18,318 nt of DNA from Woeseiaceae bacterium (GCA_022866645.1 JALHUQ010000251.1:1-18318), one strand, 5' to 3'; counted from the stretch's first letter, positions 8,109 through 16,049 are shown. A program made the numbers and translations. Notes: a model not told the origin generated them from the sequence alone.

Positions 8109-10025
8109 TTAAATGCCGCGATTACCGACCTCGGTTTTCAATGCCGCGATGGCGTCATCGAGAGACATAACTTCCTGCTGCTTGGATCCCAGACGGCGAA
8201 TGGCGACCGAGCGGTTTTCAAGTTCTCGCTGCCCAACTGCGAACTGCAATGGAATCTTTGCGACGCTGTGCTCGCGGACCTTGTAGGAGATTTTCTCGTT
8301 ACGAAGATCGGTCTCTGCACGCAATCCATTGCTGCGCAGTATGGCCGCAACTTCCTTTGCATATTCGTCGGCATCTGAGGTGATGGTCAGGACTTTGACC
8401 TGCACCGGTGCCAGCCACAAAGGCAGACTTCCGGCGTGGTGCTCGAGCAAAATTGCCATGAATCGCTCGAGCGATCCGAAGATGGCCCGATGCAACATGA
8501 CGGGCAGGTGTTTGTCGCCGTCTTCGCCGATGTAGGTCGCACCCAAACGTCCGGGCATATTCAGGTCCACTTGCAGAGTACCGCATTGCCAATCACGTCC
8601 AATCGCATCACGCAGCACAAACTCGAGCTTGGGTCCGTAGAAGGCACCTTCACCAGGGTGGTGAGTGTATTCGAGCCCCGCGACTTCAAGCGCTTTGACC
8701 AGAGCAGCTTCCGCCTGGTCCCAAACCGCATCCTCTCCGACGCGGACTGCTGGTCGGTCCGCGAATTTGATGCGTACATCTTCGAAGCCGAAATTTCGAT
8801 AAATACCAAGTATCAGGTCGCAAACGGCAATCGACTCATCCGTGATTTGCTCGGGCGTGCAAAAAATGTGTGCATCGTCCTGAGTGAACGCACGCACTCG
8901 CATCATGCCGTGCAAAGCACCGGAAGGTTCGTAGCGATGGCATTTGCCGAATTCGGCAAGTCTAACCGGCAAATCCCGGTAACTGGTGATGCCTTGCTTG
9001 AAGACCTGCACATGGCCCGGGCAGTTCATGGGTTTGATTGCGAAAACGCGACCATCCACGGTTTCCGTCGTAAACATGTTGTTGGCGAAGGATTCCCAAT
9101 GGCCAGACGCTTCCCACAGCGATCGTGCTACGACTTCCGGCGTATTGATTTCCTGGTAACCCGCCGCGTTTTGCTCGTTCCGCATGTACCCGATCAGATT
9201 CTGGAATAACTGCCAGCCTTTCGGATGCCAGAATACGGCCCCCGGTGCCTCTTCCTGAAAGTGAAACAAATCCAGAACCCGACCGAGACGCCGATGGTCA
9301 CGCTTCTCGGCCTCTTCGAGCATGAGCAGATAGCTTCGCAATTCTTTTTCGCTGGACCAGGCAGTGCCATAGATGCGCTGCAACATTTCGTTGTTGGAAT
9401 CGCCGCGCCAGTACGCGCCCGAAACGCGTGTCAATTTGAACGCCTTGCCAAGACTTCCTGTCGACGGAAGGTGAGGGCCGCGACAAAGATCGACGAAGTC
9501 TCCCTGACGGTACAGTGTGAGATCTTCTTCTGACGGAATACTTTCGATTATTTCTGCTTTGTAAGTTTCGCCGATGCCGCGAAAGAACTCGGCAGCCTTG
9601 TCTCGTTCCCAGACCTCTCGCACGATGGGCTCGTCGCGGTCGACGATCTCCTTCATGCGTGTCTCGATGGTCTCGAGGTCTGTGTCGGTGAAGGCCTCTT
9701 TTCGGGCGAAGTCGTAATAGAAGCCATTCTCAATGGCTGGCCCGATGGTTACCTGGGTCTCTGGCCACAACTCTTTGACGGCCTCGGCCAGCACGTGCGC
9801 GGCGTCGTGGCGCAAGAGCTCCAGCCCTGCCGCCGAGTCGCGAGTCAGAATTTCCAGCTTCGAATCATCCTCAATCGGGCGAGTCAGGTCCCAGAGTTGA
9901 CCGTCTACACGGACAGCCACAGCTGCCTTGGCAAGGCCCGCACCGATGCTTGCGGCGACGTCTTTTCCACTGACACTCGTATCGAACTGACGCTGGGAAC
10001 CGTCAGGTAATGTGATTTTCGGCAT
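8109..10025 (-). CDS. thrS: Threonyl-tRNA synthetase
   Basis: A 638-residue class II aminoacyl-tRNA synthetase that charges tRNA-Thr. Domains in order: TGS (1-61), the editing domain with HxxxH (H73, H77) and the C181/H185 pair, the catalytic core, and the anticodon-binding domain (about 540-635). The zinc ligands align with those of E. coli ThrRS: C335 (MNCPGH), H386 (DDAHIF) and H512 (LHRAIFGS). Motif 2 (RYEPSGALHGMMRVRAFTQDDAHIF) is intact. The start is ATG 10025; no clear Shine-Dalgarno sequence precedes it. Unlike the common gammaproteobacterial order, thrS is not followed by infC-rpmI-rplT: the next 246 bp are non-coding. The short leader leaves no room for an E. coli-type tRNA-mimicking operator. 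The family assignment is certain. Confidence 0.98.
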   Translation of the reverse strand: MPKITLPDGSQRQFDTSVSGKDVAASIGAGLAKAAVAVRVDGQLWDLTRPIEDDSKLEILTRDSAAGLELLRHDAAHVLAEAVKELWPETQVTIGPAIENGFYYDFARKEAFTDTDLETIETRMKEIVDRDEPIVREVWERDKAAEFFRGIGETYKAEIIESIPSEEDLTLYRQGDFVDLCRGPHLPSTGSLGKAFKLTRVSGAYWRGDSNNEMLQRIYGTAWSSEKELRSYLLMLEEAEKRDHRRLGRVLDLFHFQEEAPGAVFWHPKGWQLFQNLIGYMRNEQNAAGYQEINTPEVVARSLWEASGHWESFANNMFTTETVDGRVFAIKPMNCPGHVQVFKQGITSYRDLPVRLAEFGKCHRYEPSGALHGMMRVRAFTQDDAHIFCTPEQITDESIAVCDLILGIYRNFGFEDVRIKFADRPAVRVGEDAVWDQAEAALVKALEVAGLEYTHHPGEGAFYGPKLEFVLRDAIGRDWQCGTLQVDLNMPGRLGATYIGEDGDKHLPVMLHRAIFGSLERFMAILLEHHAGSLPLWLAPVQVKVLTITSDADEYAKEVAAILRSNGLRAETDLRNEKISYKVREHSVAKIPLQFAVGQRELENRSVAIRRLGSKQQEVMSLDDAIAALKTEVGNRGI

Positions 10026-10066
10026 AATTTAGACTACAAAAGGCGATTGCTACGGGACGGCGCGAT

Positions 10067-10097
10067 ATTGTACGCGAATTGCTCCCTGGATAAACAA
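10067..10097 (-). promoter_or_regulatory. Candidate thrS promoter
   Basis: On the minus strand TACAAT (10072-10067) forms a good -10 element, followed by a GC-rich discriminator, ATCGCGCC. The -35 is poor: GTTTAT at 17-bp spacing or TTGTTT at 19 bp. The inferred transcript start is about 35 nt before the thrS ATG. Confidence 0.4.
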
Positions 10098-10110
10098 GTT
10101 CGAGTACAAT
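10079..10110 (+). promoter_or_regulatory. Candidate glnS promoter
   Basis: TACAAT (10105-10110) is a good -10 element, about 33 nt before the glnS ATG, followed by the GC-rich discriminator AGCGCCCC. No good -35 exists at 16-18 bp; TTGCTC (10079-10084) is 20 bp upstream. The element mirrors the thrS -10. Confidence 0.4.
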
Positions 10111-10143
10111 AGCGCCCCTTCGAAAGTTACCCAGATCAAAACC

Positions 10144-11832
10144 ATGAGCGAGACCGAATCGCGGGATTTTATCCGCCAGATCATTCAAGACGATCTTGAG
10201 TCTGGAAAGCACGATCAAATCGTGACTCGATTTCCACCTGAGCCGAACGGATACCTGCATATCGGGCATGTCATGTCGATTTGCCTGAATTTCGGCGTCA
10301 CCAACGAGACAGCCGGACGAACCTACCTTCGATTGGACGACACCAATCCGGGCAAGGAGAGTAAAGAGTATGTCGACGCCATCGAGCGTGACGTTCGCTG
10401 GCTGGGCTTCGATTGGGAAGATCGCCTCACTCATGCGTCGGATTACTTCGAGAAAATCTATGCTGCCGCTGTCAGCCTGGTCGAGATGGGTTCAGCCTAT
10501 GTGGACAGTTTGAGCGCTGATGAGATTCGCGAATATCGCGGGACCCTGACATCGGCAGGCAGAAACAGCCCGCACCGTGATCGCAGTGTTGAAGAAAATC
10601 TGCACCTGCTTGCACGTATGCGAGCTGGAGAATTTCCCGATGGCGAATTGGTATTGCGCGCCAAAATCGACATGGGTTCGCCGAACATGAATCTCCGCGA
10701 TCCGGCGCTCTATCGAATCAGACACATCGCGCACCAGCGTACCGGGGATGACTGGAGCATTTACCCAATGTACGACTTCGCGCATACCTTGTCGGATGCG
10801 TTCGAAGGAATTACTCACTCCTTGTGCACGCTCGAATTTGAAGATCACCGCCCATTGTATGACTGGTTTCTCGATCAGCTGAAACCGGCACACCGTCCAC
10901 GGCAGATCGAATTTTCGCGATTGAATCTCGCCTATGCCATTACCAGCAAGCGCAAACTGAATGCCTTGGTTGAGGAAGGCATTGTCGAAGGCTGGAACGA
11001 TCCGCGCATGCCGACGATCGCCGGCATGCGTCGACGCGGTTATCCTGCCGCGGCGCTGCGGGAATTCGTCAAGCGCGGAGGTGTAACGAAGAAGGACAAA
11101 CTGATCGAGATGGGCGTGCTTGAAAATTGCGTGCGCGACATACTCGGCGAAAACGCAGAACGCCGCATGGCGGTGCTAAAACCCTTGAAAGTCGTTTTGA
11201 CGAACTACCCGGAAGGCAAAGTTGAAATGATGGAGGCCGCGAATCATCCCGGCCGTCCGGAACTCGGCACCCGTGAGGTGCCATTCTCACGTGAGTTGTG
11301 GATAGAGCAGGAAGACTTCATGGAAGACGCGCCACGAAAATTTTTCCGCCTGAAGCCCGGTGGCGAAGTTCGCCTGCGCTTCGGTTACATCATCCAGTGC
11401 GACGAAATTATCAAGAATGACGCCGGCGAGGTCATAGAGTTGCGCTGCAGTTACGACCCTGACACCCGTAGCGGCACCGGGACCAGCGACCGCAAGGTCA
11501 AAGGCACGATTCACTGGGTGTCCCGTGAACATGCCCTGGCTGCAAAAGTACGACTCTATGACCGTTTGTTTAATGTGGCGAATCCGAATTCGGCCGACGA
11601 TTTTCACGCCGCGTTGAATGCAGACTCATTACAGTCAGTCGATGCAAAGCTGGAACCGTCGCTTGCTGCACTTGAATCGGGTACGCCGGTACAGTTCGAA
11701 AGACTGGGCTATTTTTGCGCTGACAGCGAAGAGAATTCCGCCGATGCTCATGTCTTCAATCGCATTGTGACGTTACGAGATTCCTGGGCGAAGCAGGAAG
11801 AGTTGGCTATGAAGGACCAAGGCCAGGTGTAG
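10144..11832 (+). CDS. glnS: Glutaminyl-tRNA synthetase
   Basis: A 562-residue class I synthetase charging tRNA-Gln directly with glutamine. The HIGH motif is at 39-42 in PPEPNGYLHIGH; the KMSKS counterpart is ITSKR (266-270) in AITSKRKLNALVEEG. DPRMPTIAGMRRRGYPAAALREF matches the acceptor-binding region, and the C-terminal beta-barrel anticodon domains are recognisable (PFSRELWIEQEDF, KVKGTIHWVS, YDRLFNVANP). The length matches E. coli GlnRS, slightly longer. The start is ATG 10144, with no evident Shine-Dalgarno sequence. It is divergent from thrS and convergent with the DUF62 gene. A GlnRS implies tRNA-Gln is not made by the amidotransferase route alone, typical of Gamma- and Betaproteobacteria. 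The assignment is certain. Confidence 0.98.
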   Translation: MSETESRDFIRQIIQDDLESGKHDQIVTRFPPEPNGYLHIGHVMSICLNFGVTNETAGRTYLRLDDTNPGKESKEYVDAIERDVRWLGFDWEDRLTHASDYFEKIYAAAVSLVEMGSAYVDSLSADEIREYRGTLTSAGRNSPHRDRSVEENLHLLARMRAGEFPDGELVLRAKIDMGSPNMNLRDPALYRIRHIAHQRTGDDWSIYPMYDFAHTLSDAFEGITHSLCTLEFEDHRPLYDWFLDQLKPAHRPRQIEFSRLNLAYAITSKRKLNALVEEGIVEGWNDPRMPTIAGMRRRGYPAAALREFVKRGGVTKKDKLIEMGVLENCVRDILGENAERRMAVLKPLKVVLTNYPEGKVEMMEAANHPGRPELGTREVPFSRELWIEQEDFMEDAPRKFFRLKPGGEVRLRFGYIIQCDEIIKNDAGEVIELRCSYDPDTRSGTGTSDRKVKGTIHWVSREHALAAKVRLYDRLFNVANPNSADDFHAALNADSLQSVDAKLEPSLAALESGTPVQFERLGYFCADSEENSADAHVFNRIVTLRDSWAKQEELAMKDQGQV

Positions 11833-11876
11833 TCGCGCGTTGTGATCGAATTGTCTCTGTCCGATCGCTCAAATGT

Positions 11877-11967
11877 CTGAGGTAGTTCGCCGTTTACCTT
11901 CATCAAGGGAATAAAGCGGACCGCAGGGAGCCATCCCTTGATGAAGGTAAACGGCGAGGTGCCTCAG
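11877..11967. repeat. Long near-perfect inverted repeat (34-bp arms, 23-bp spacer)
   Basis: The left arm 11877-11910 (CTGAGG...CATCAAGGGA) is the reverse complement of the right arm 11934-11967 at 31 of 34 positions; the inner 24 bp are perfect. The spacer 11911-11933 contains GCGGACCGC. In the RNA read with glnS, two of the three non-Watson-Crick positions are G-U pairs (11883/11961 and 11886/11958) and one is G-G (11885/11959), so 33 of 34 positions can pair. It starts 44 bp after the glnS stop, between convergent genes. No T-run follows. No target-site duplication or second copy is seen in the window. Confidence 0.85.
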
Positions 11968-12030
11968 GGCCTGTATGCGTCGTTCCGGTTGGCTTCAGTG
12001 TTCGTTTCGCCTAGCCCAATCGGACAGCGT

Positions 12031-12044
12031 CTGTGCGAGCACAG
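12031..12044. other. Short palindrome downstream of the DUF62 gene
   Basis: CTGTGC-GA-GCACAG is a perfect palindrome with a two-base centre, 19 nt past the DUF62 stop on the minus strand. Read that way it can form a 5-bp stem with a CUCG tetraloop, similar to the hairpin after thrS. No T-run follows, so a terminator role is weakly supported. Confidence 0.3.
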
Positions 12045-12062
12045 TGAACCGCCTCGACCGGG

Positions 12063-12866
12063 TCAGGTTTTGTAGCCGTCCATCATCACTAGTGGCGCGC
12101 CGCGTTCCGAGCCGATGCCTTCGGCAGCACTCCCTTCGGATTTGGCGATTTCGATTACGCCGAAAGAATTAATAAGGGCTAGCAGATCGCCTGGCTTCGC
12201 TCTTCCATAGGTCGTCAACGTCGGAATTTGGTGCCCGGCAATATGCGCGACTGGCTCGCGAAAATCCTTGATTAATGCCTGGTCGATATTGCTGATCAAA
12301 TTGCCGAATGCGTCGATCGTGATGATCGTGCCGCTGACCTTGCCGGGGCTAACGTCCGGATCATCGAGCCAACCAGGGGTCCATTCGCTAACCGAATTTC
12401 CGATCGCCGTTAGGGCGAGCCGACCTGCCGCAAGCTCGGCCGCAACCGGTGCAAAAATGTCGCGCCCGTGAAACGTGTCACTCGGCCTGGCGAGGTTTAG
12501 TGACTTCAGGCGCTCAATATCGAGCTGCCAGATCCTCGGGTTATCGGCATGATCCAATAGCGGCGCGAGCAAGCCGTTGTCAGGCGCCATGAAGACATGA
12601 CCGTCATATTCGACCACCAGAATCTCGCGCTCCGTGCCGACACCGGGATCGACGATCGCGATGTGTATGCTGCCCCGAGGAAAATACGAGTACGCCCGAC
12701 TGATCCAGAAGCCGGCCTCAGGCGGCCATTGCGGCGGAATGTCGTGGGCCAGATCGATCACCTTGGCATTCGGGTTCCGAGTGAGTATCACGCCGTGCAT
12801 GACGGCGGCAAAAGGACCTTTATGACCGAAGTCGGTCGTTAAAGTAATGACACCTGACCAGTGCAT
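12063..12866 (-). CDS. DUF62-family SAM hydrolase (SAM hydroxide adenosyltransferase)
   Basis: A 267-residue protein of the DUF62/chlorinase-fluorinase superfamily. Visible motifs: TLTTDFG (8-14), DPGVGT (73-78), APDNGLL (94-100), TFHGRDIFAP (131-140) and DAFGNLISNID (185-195), with the usual C-terminal domain. Characterised members hydrolyse S-adenosylmethionine to adenosine and methionine, using water rather than halide; no halogenase context is present. I chose ATG 12866: GGAGG (12877-12881) lies 10 nt upstream, and the stop of the upstream gene (12872) is 5 nt away. A longer frame from TTG 12917 would overlap the transporter gene and add 17 unlikely residues. It is the last gene of the operon, downstream of a queuosine-precursor transporter. 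The family is secure; the physiological reason for SAM cleavage is unknown. Confidence 0.88.
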   Translation of the reverse strand: MHWSGVITLTTDFGHKGPFAAVMHGVILTRNPNAKVIDLAHDIPPQWPPEAGFWISRAYSYFPRGSIHIAIVDPGVGTEREILVVEYDGHVFMAPDNGLLAPLLDHADNPRIWQLDIERLKSLNLARPSDTFHGRDIFAPVAAELAAGRLALTAIGNSVSEWTPGWLDDPDVSPGKVSGTIITIDAFGNLISNIDQALIKDFREPVAHIAGHQIPTLTTYGRAKPGDLLALINSFGVIEIAKSEGSAAEGIGSERGAPLVMMDGYKT

Positions 12867-12871
12867 AGTTT

Positions 12872-13615
12872 CTAAACCTCCGCCGGGTGGCGTTGTCCGT
12901 AGGCGCGTTTCGCCCAATAGATGAAGATCGTATCGATCAGCGCGAGGCCAATCTTAAAAACGTACTTGGCTCCGCCGAGAGCGATTGCCGTCTTGAGGTC
13001 TACAATGCCCCACCAGGCGACCAGCGAGTAGATGACGGTATCAAGCGCTTGCGAACTCATTGTTGATCCGTTGTTTCTTAGCCAGAGCCAACGCTCTCCC
13101 GTCATTTCCTTGATTTTGTGAAAAGCCCAGACATCGAAAGTTTGGCTCACGTAGTACGCGAGCAGAGAGCCAAAAACAAAGCGCGGCGTGAAGCTTACGA
13201 TAGTGGCAAATGCCTCGTGAATGCTCGCCGAGTATGCGGCGGTTTCAGGTCTGTCGCTGGGCAAATAGAGCAGCGCCAAACTCAGCATGACCAAAACGAT
13301 CACGCTCACCGCAAATCCCATGCGCACCGCCTTGTTGGCCTCAGCTTTGCCGTAGTTTTCGCTGAGCACGTCGGTCGCGAAGAAGATGCTGGAGTAAAAA
13401 ATGACTCCAAGGCTGGTCTGCAGGCCGAAGATGATGGTGAGTTTCGGGCCTTGCAGGTTAGCGAGGATGATTGCGGTCGCGATCGCAACCTGCAGACCGG
13501 CTTTGCCGAAAAATCGATACAGCAAGACCGTTCCGCCGAGATCAATGAACACCGTCGTCAACCAGAGTGCTTCCTGGTTACCGGCGAAGAAACGGACTAC
13601 GACGTCCGGGATCAT
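12872..13615 (-). CDS. yhhQ: Queuosine precursor transporter, YhhQ/VUT family
   Basis: A 247-residue integral membrane protein with about six hydrophobic segments (near 17-36, 40-56, 62-80, 98-118, 136-156 and 190-235). Family hallmarks are FATDVLSENYGKAEA (79-93), SQTFDVWAFHKIK (157-169) and RWLWLRNNGSTMSSQALDT (175-193). YhhQ imports 7-deazaguanine precursors (preQ0/preQ1) for tRNA queuosine modification. The ATG at 13615 overlaps the stop of the upstream acyl-CoA dehydrogenase gene as ATGA, so translation is likely coupled. Finding this transporter in an acyl-CoA dehydrogenase operon is not explained by known function. No que genes lie in the window. The family is confident; the exact substrate rests on family knowledge. 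Confidence 0.92.
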   Translation of the reverse strand: MIPDVVVRFFAGNQEALWLTTVFIDLGGTVLLYRFFGKAGLQVAIATAIILANLQGPKLTIIFGLQTSLGVIFYSSIFFATDVLSENYGKAEANKAVRMGFAVSVIVLVMLSLALLYLPSDRPETAAYSASIHEAFATIVSFTPRFVFGSLLAYYVSQTFDVWAFHKIKEMTGERWLWLRNNGSTMSSQALDTVIYSLVAWWGIVDLKTAIALGGAKYVFKIGLALIDTIFIYWAKRAYGQRHPAEV

Positions 13616-14748
13616 GACGCCGTTGTGGCAGCCAATCGGTCAAGATGCCAATCAGCATTGCCGAACATCAGGTTTATGGCGGTCAGGCGTTTGAAGTAGT
13701 GCGCGACATCCAGCTCCCAGGTAACACCCATGCCGCCGTGTATCTGCACAGCTTCTTCACCCACCCGGGTGCCGGCGGTGCCAATCTGATATTTCAATGC
13801 ATGTAACGCTGACTCGGATTCATCGTTGCCATCTGCGATAGCCATTGCGGCCCACATCATCAACGAACGGCTTTGTTCGCAGGCCGTATACATTTCAACC
13901 ATACGATGTTGCAGTGCCTGGAAACTGCTGATCGGAACACCAAACTGCACGCGCGACTTGCTGTATTCAATGGTCTTTTCCGTCAGTACGCTCATGATGC
14001 CGATGGCTTCAGCCGAGACCGCAAGAGTTGCATCGGAGATTGCAGCCTGCAGCGACTGGTATCCTTTGTTGACCTCGCCGATGACCTTGTCTGACGACAG
14101 AGTTACATCCGAAAAATCGATTTCTGCGGCGCGTTGTCCATCGATGGTCTGGTAGTCTCGGAATGATACGCCTGCCAGCTCGCTGCCGATTCCGAACAGG
14201 GTTATTCCCTCATAGTCGCTCTGACCACCGGCAGTTCGGGCCGGGACGATTAACAAGTCTGCATTGCCGCCATTCAAGACGTATCCCTTGCGGCCATTGA
14301 TTGACCACCTGTCACCGTCCTGCGCGGCGGTCGTCGCAATATTGCTGATGTCGTATCGAGCTTGCGGCTCGACGAACGCAAGCGTGGCTTGCAGTTCGCC
14401 AGCGATTATTGGACTTAGCCACTCTGATTTCTGCGTCTCATTGGCGGCGCGCCTGAGGACTCCGCCCGCCAGAACAATGTTCGCGAGATACGGTTCAACA
14501 ATCAGGCCGCGCCCAAAACGCTCCATTACAACCGTCATTTCAACGGGCCCGCCATCGAACCCACCGTCTTCTTCCCTGAAGGGAACGGCTGTCCAGCCAA
14601 GTTCGGAAAAGGTCTGCCAAACGTCCTGGCTATAGCCCGTCTTACTTTCCGAATATTTCTGGCGCGCTTTGAAGTCGTAGTCGTTGGCTATGAATTTTTC
14701 GATACTGTCGGCCAGCATCGATTGCACATCATTCAGTGAGAAGTCCAT
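13612..14748 (-). CDS. Acyl-CoA dehydrogenase, PimD-like (small) subunit
   Basis: A 378-residue flavoprotein-type acyl-CoA dehydrogenase. The N-terminus (MDFSLNDVQSMLADSIEKF, then DYDFKAR and PFREEDGGFDGGPVE) resembles the pimeloyl-CoA dehydrogenase small subunit PimD. The C-terminal domain keeps the QIHGGMGVTWELDVAHYFKR block (335-354). The usual catalytic glutamate is missing at both known sites: the C-terminal position reads FGNADW (362-367) and the alternative helix position has aspartate (D239 in AISDAT). It is therefore probably the non-catalytic partner of the adjacent PimC-like protein. The ATG at 14748 has AGGA 8 nt upstream, and 11 bp separate it from the partner gene. The substrate (dicarboxylyl-, branched or steroid side-chain CoA) cannot be read from the sequence. 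Confidence 0.88.
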   Translation of the reverse strand: MDFSLNDVQSMLADSIEKFIANDYDFKARQKYSESKTGYSQDVWQTFSELGWTAVPFREEDGGFDGGPVEMTVVMERFGRGLIVEPYLANIVLAGGVLRRAANETQKSEWLSPIIAGELQATLAFVEPQARYDISNIATTAAQDGDRWSINGRKGYVLNGGNADLLIVPARTAGGQSDYEGITLFGIGSELAGVSFRDYQTIDGQRAAEIDFSDVTLSSDKVIGEVNKGYQSLQAAISDATLAVSAEAIGIMSVLTEKTIEYSKSRVQFGVPISSFQALQHRMVEMYTACEQSRSLMMWAAMAIADGNDESESALHALKYQIGTAGTRVGEEAVQIHGGMGVTWELDVAHYFKRLTAINLMFGNADWHLDRLAATTAS

Positions 14749-14759
14749 TTCGTATCGTC

Positions 14760-15962
14760 CTAAAGCCCGAGCACGTGCTTGGCAATGATGTTTTTTTGAA
14801 TCTCGTTGGAGCCACCGAAAATCGAAACCTTGCGGTCGTTGAAGTAGGTCAGTGACGCATTTGTTTCCGTGCCTTCACCTATACGCTTATCTTCCGGGAA
14901 GTCCGCAACGTATTGGTCCCGAACATAAGGCAACGCGTAGTAAGCGGAAGCTTCGAGGCGCAGCGAGTCAATGGCCTGCCGAAGTTCGGTGCCGGCAATT
15001 TTCAATATTGAAGACTCAGGTCCCGGCGCTTTTCCGGACGCGACTGAAGCAAGCGTGCGTAGCTCGGTATATTCAAGTGCCTTCAATTCAACTTCCGCGG
15101 CGGCGATTTTTCGCATGAAGATACGGTCTGCCGAAAGCGGCGTAGCTCCTCGTATTGATAGGGCAGTCCGAGCCTTCAATCGGGACAAGCGATACTTCGA
15201 ATCGGCAACGCCCGCAATGCCGGTGCGTTCGTGCTGCAGCAAAACTTTGCCGTAGGTCCAGCCTTTGCCTTCTTCACCCACGAGATTTTCGAGCGGGACT
15301 TTCACGTTGTCGAAATGCACTTCGTTGACTTCATGTTCACCGTCGAGCAGCACAATCGGCTTGACGCTGACGCCTGGCTGATTCATGTCGATCAGTAGGA
15401 AACTGATGCCCTCCTGACGCCGTGCAACATCGGAGCTCGTTCGAACGAGACAGAATATCCAGTCCGCATATTGACCCAGTGTCGTCCAGCTTTTGGTGCC
15501 GTTGACCACGTAGTGATCCCCATTGCGGTCAGCCCGGGTCTTGAGCGACGCAAGGTCTGAACCGGCGCCTGGTTCAGAATAGCCCTGACACCACCAGGTA
15601 TTGAATTGCAGTATGTCGGGGAGGAAGCGCTGTTTCTGCTCCTCCGAGCCGAAGGTATAGATGATGGGCCCGACCATGGACACGCCAAACGACAGGAACG
15701 GCGGTGCGCTGACGCGCGCCTGCTCGTCGGCGAACAGGTACTTTTGTACCGGGCTCCAGCCGGTACCACCCAATTCCTGCGGCCAGTTCGGCGCCGCCCA
15801 ACCCTTCTCAAACATCTTCTTATGCCAACGAACGACGTCGTCTCGAGTCAACGGCACGGCGTTCGTTTGTTTTTCCAGAATGTCCCCGGGAAATTCATTT
15901 TCAAAAAAATGCCGGACCTCTGTGCGAAACGCGAGTTCGTCGGCGGTAAACGTGGCATTCAT
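14760..15962 (-). CDS. Acyl-CoA dehydrogenase, PimC-like (large) subunit
   Basis: A 400-residue acyl-CoA dehydrogenase resembling the pimeloyl-CoA dehydrogenase large subunit PimC. Motifs: APNWPQELGGTGWSPVQ (57-73), WWCQGYSEPGAGSDLASLKTRA (123-144, FAD/substrate-binding), TKSWTTLGQYADWIFCLVR (156-174) and HEVNEVHFDNVKVPLENLVGE (210-230). The C-terminal catalytic site has glycine instead of glutamate (FGGSNEIQ, 382-389), but E245 in LLQHERTG lies where isovaleryl-CoA dehydrogenase carries its catalytic glutamate. I chose ATG 15962, which matches the family N-terminus (NATFTADELAFRTEVR); a GTG at 16046 would add 28 atypical residues. It is the first gene of a four-gene minus-strand operon, divergent from moaA. 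The chain alpha,beta-dehydrogenation of an acyl-CoA is clear; the substrate is not. Confidence 0.9.
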   Translation of the reverse strand: MNATFTADELAFRTEVRHFFENEFPGDILEKQTNAVPLTRDDVVRWHKKMFEKGWAAPNWPQELGGTGWSPVQKYLFADEQARVSAPPFLSFGVSMVGPIIYTFGSEEQKQRFLPDILQFNTWWCQGYSEPGAGSDLASLKTRADRNGDHYVVNGTKSWTTLGQYADWIFCLVRTSSDVARRQEGISFLLIDMNQPGVSVKPIVLLDGEHEVNEVHFDNVKVPLENLVGEEGKGWTYGKVLLQHERTGIAGVADSKYRLSRLKARTALSIRGATPLSADRIFMRKIAAAEVELKALEYTELRTLASVASGKAPGPESSILKIAGTELRQAIDSLRLEASAYYALPYVRDQYVADFPEDKRIGEGTETNASLTYFNDRKVSIFGGSNEIQKNIIAKHVLGL

Positions 15963-16049
15963 TAAACGACAGCCTGAACGATTAATGGCCTGCCAGCTTA
16001 GCAAAACACAGGAATAGAGTCTGTTTCTATATGTAACCAGCGGCACTTA

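Noticed and set aside
8436..9209. A 257-codon open frame on the plus strand opposite thrS
   Set aside because: It runs antisense through the conserved catalytic core of thrS, has no recognisable domain or ribosome binding site, and is explained by the codon bias of thrS.
11877..11967. The long inverted repeat as an integron attC site or insertion-sequence end
   Set aside because: The attC core-site consensus at the arm ends is not evident, no integrase or transposase is nearby, and no direct target-site duplication flanks the arms.
12867..12917. A longer DUF62 protein starting at TTG 12917
   Set aside because: The added residues lie inside the yhhQ coding region, are not family-like, and the ATG at 12866 has its own GGAGG ribosome binding site.
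13118..13699. A 193-codon plus-strand open frame opposite yhhQ
   Set aside because: The translation is highly charged and low in complexity, as expected for the complement of a membrane-protein gene; yhhQ on the other strand has all its family motifs.
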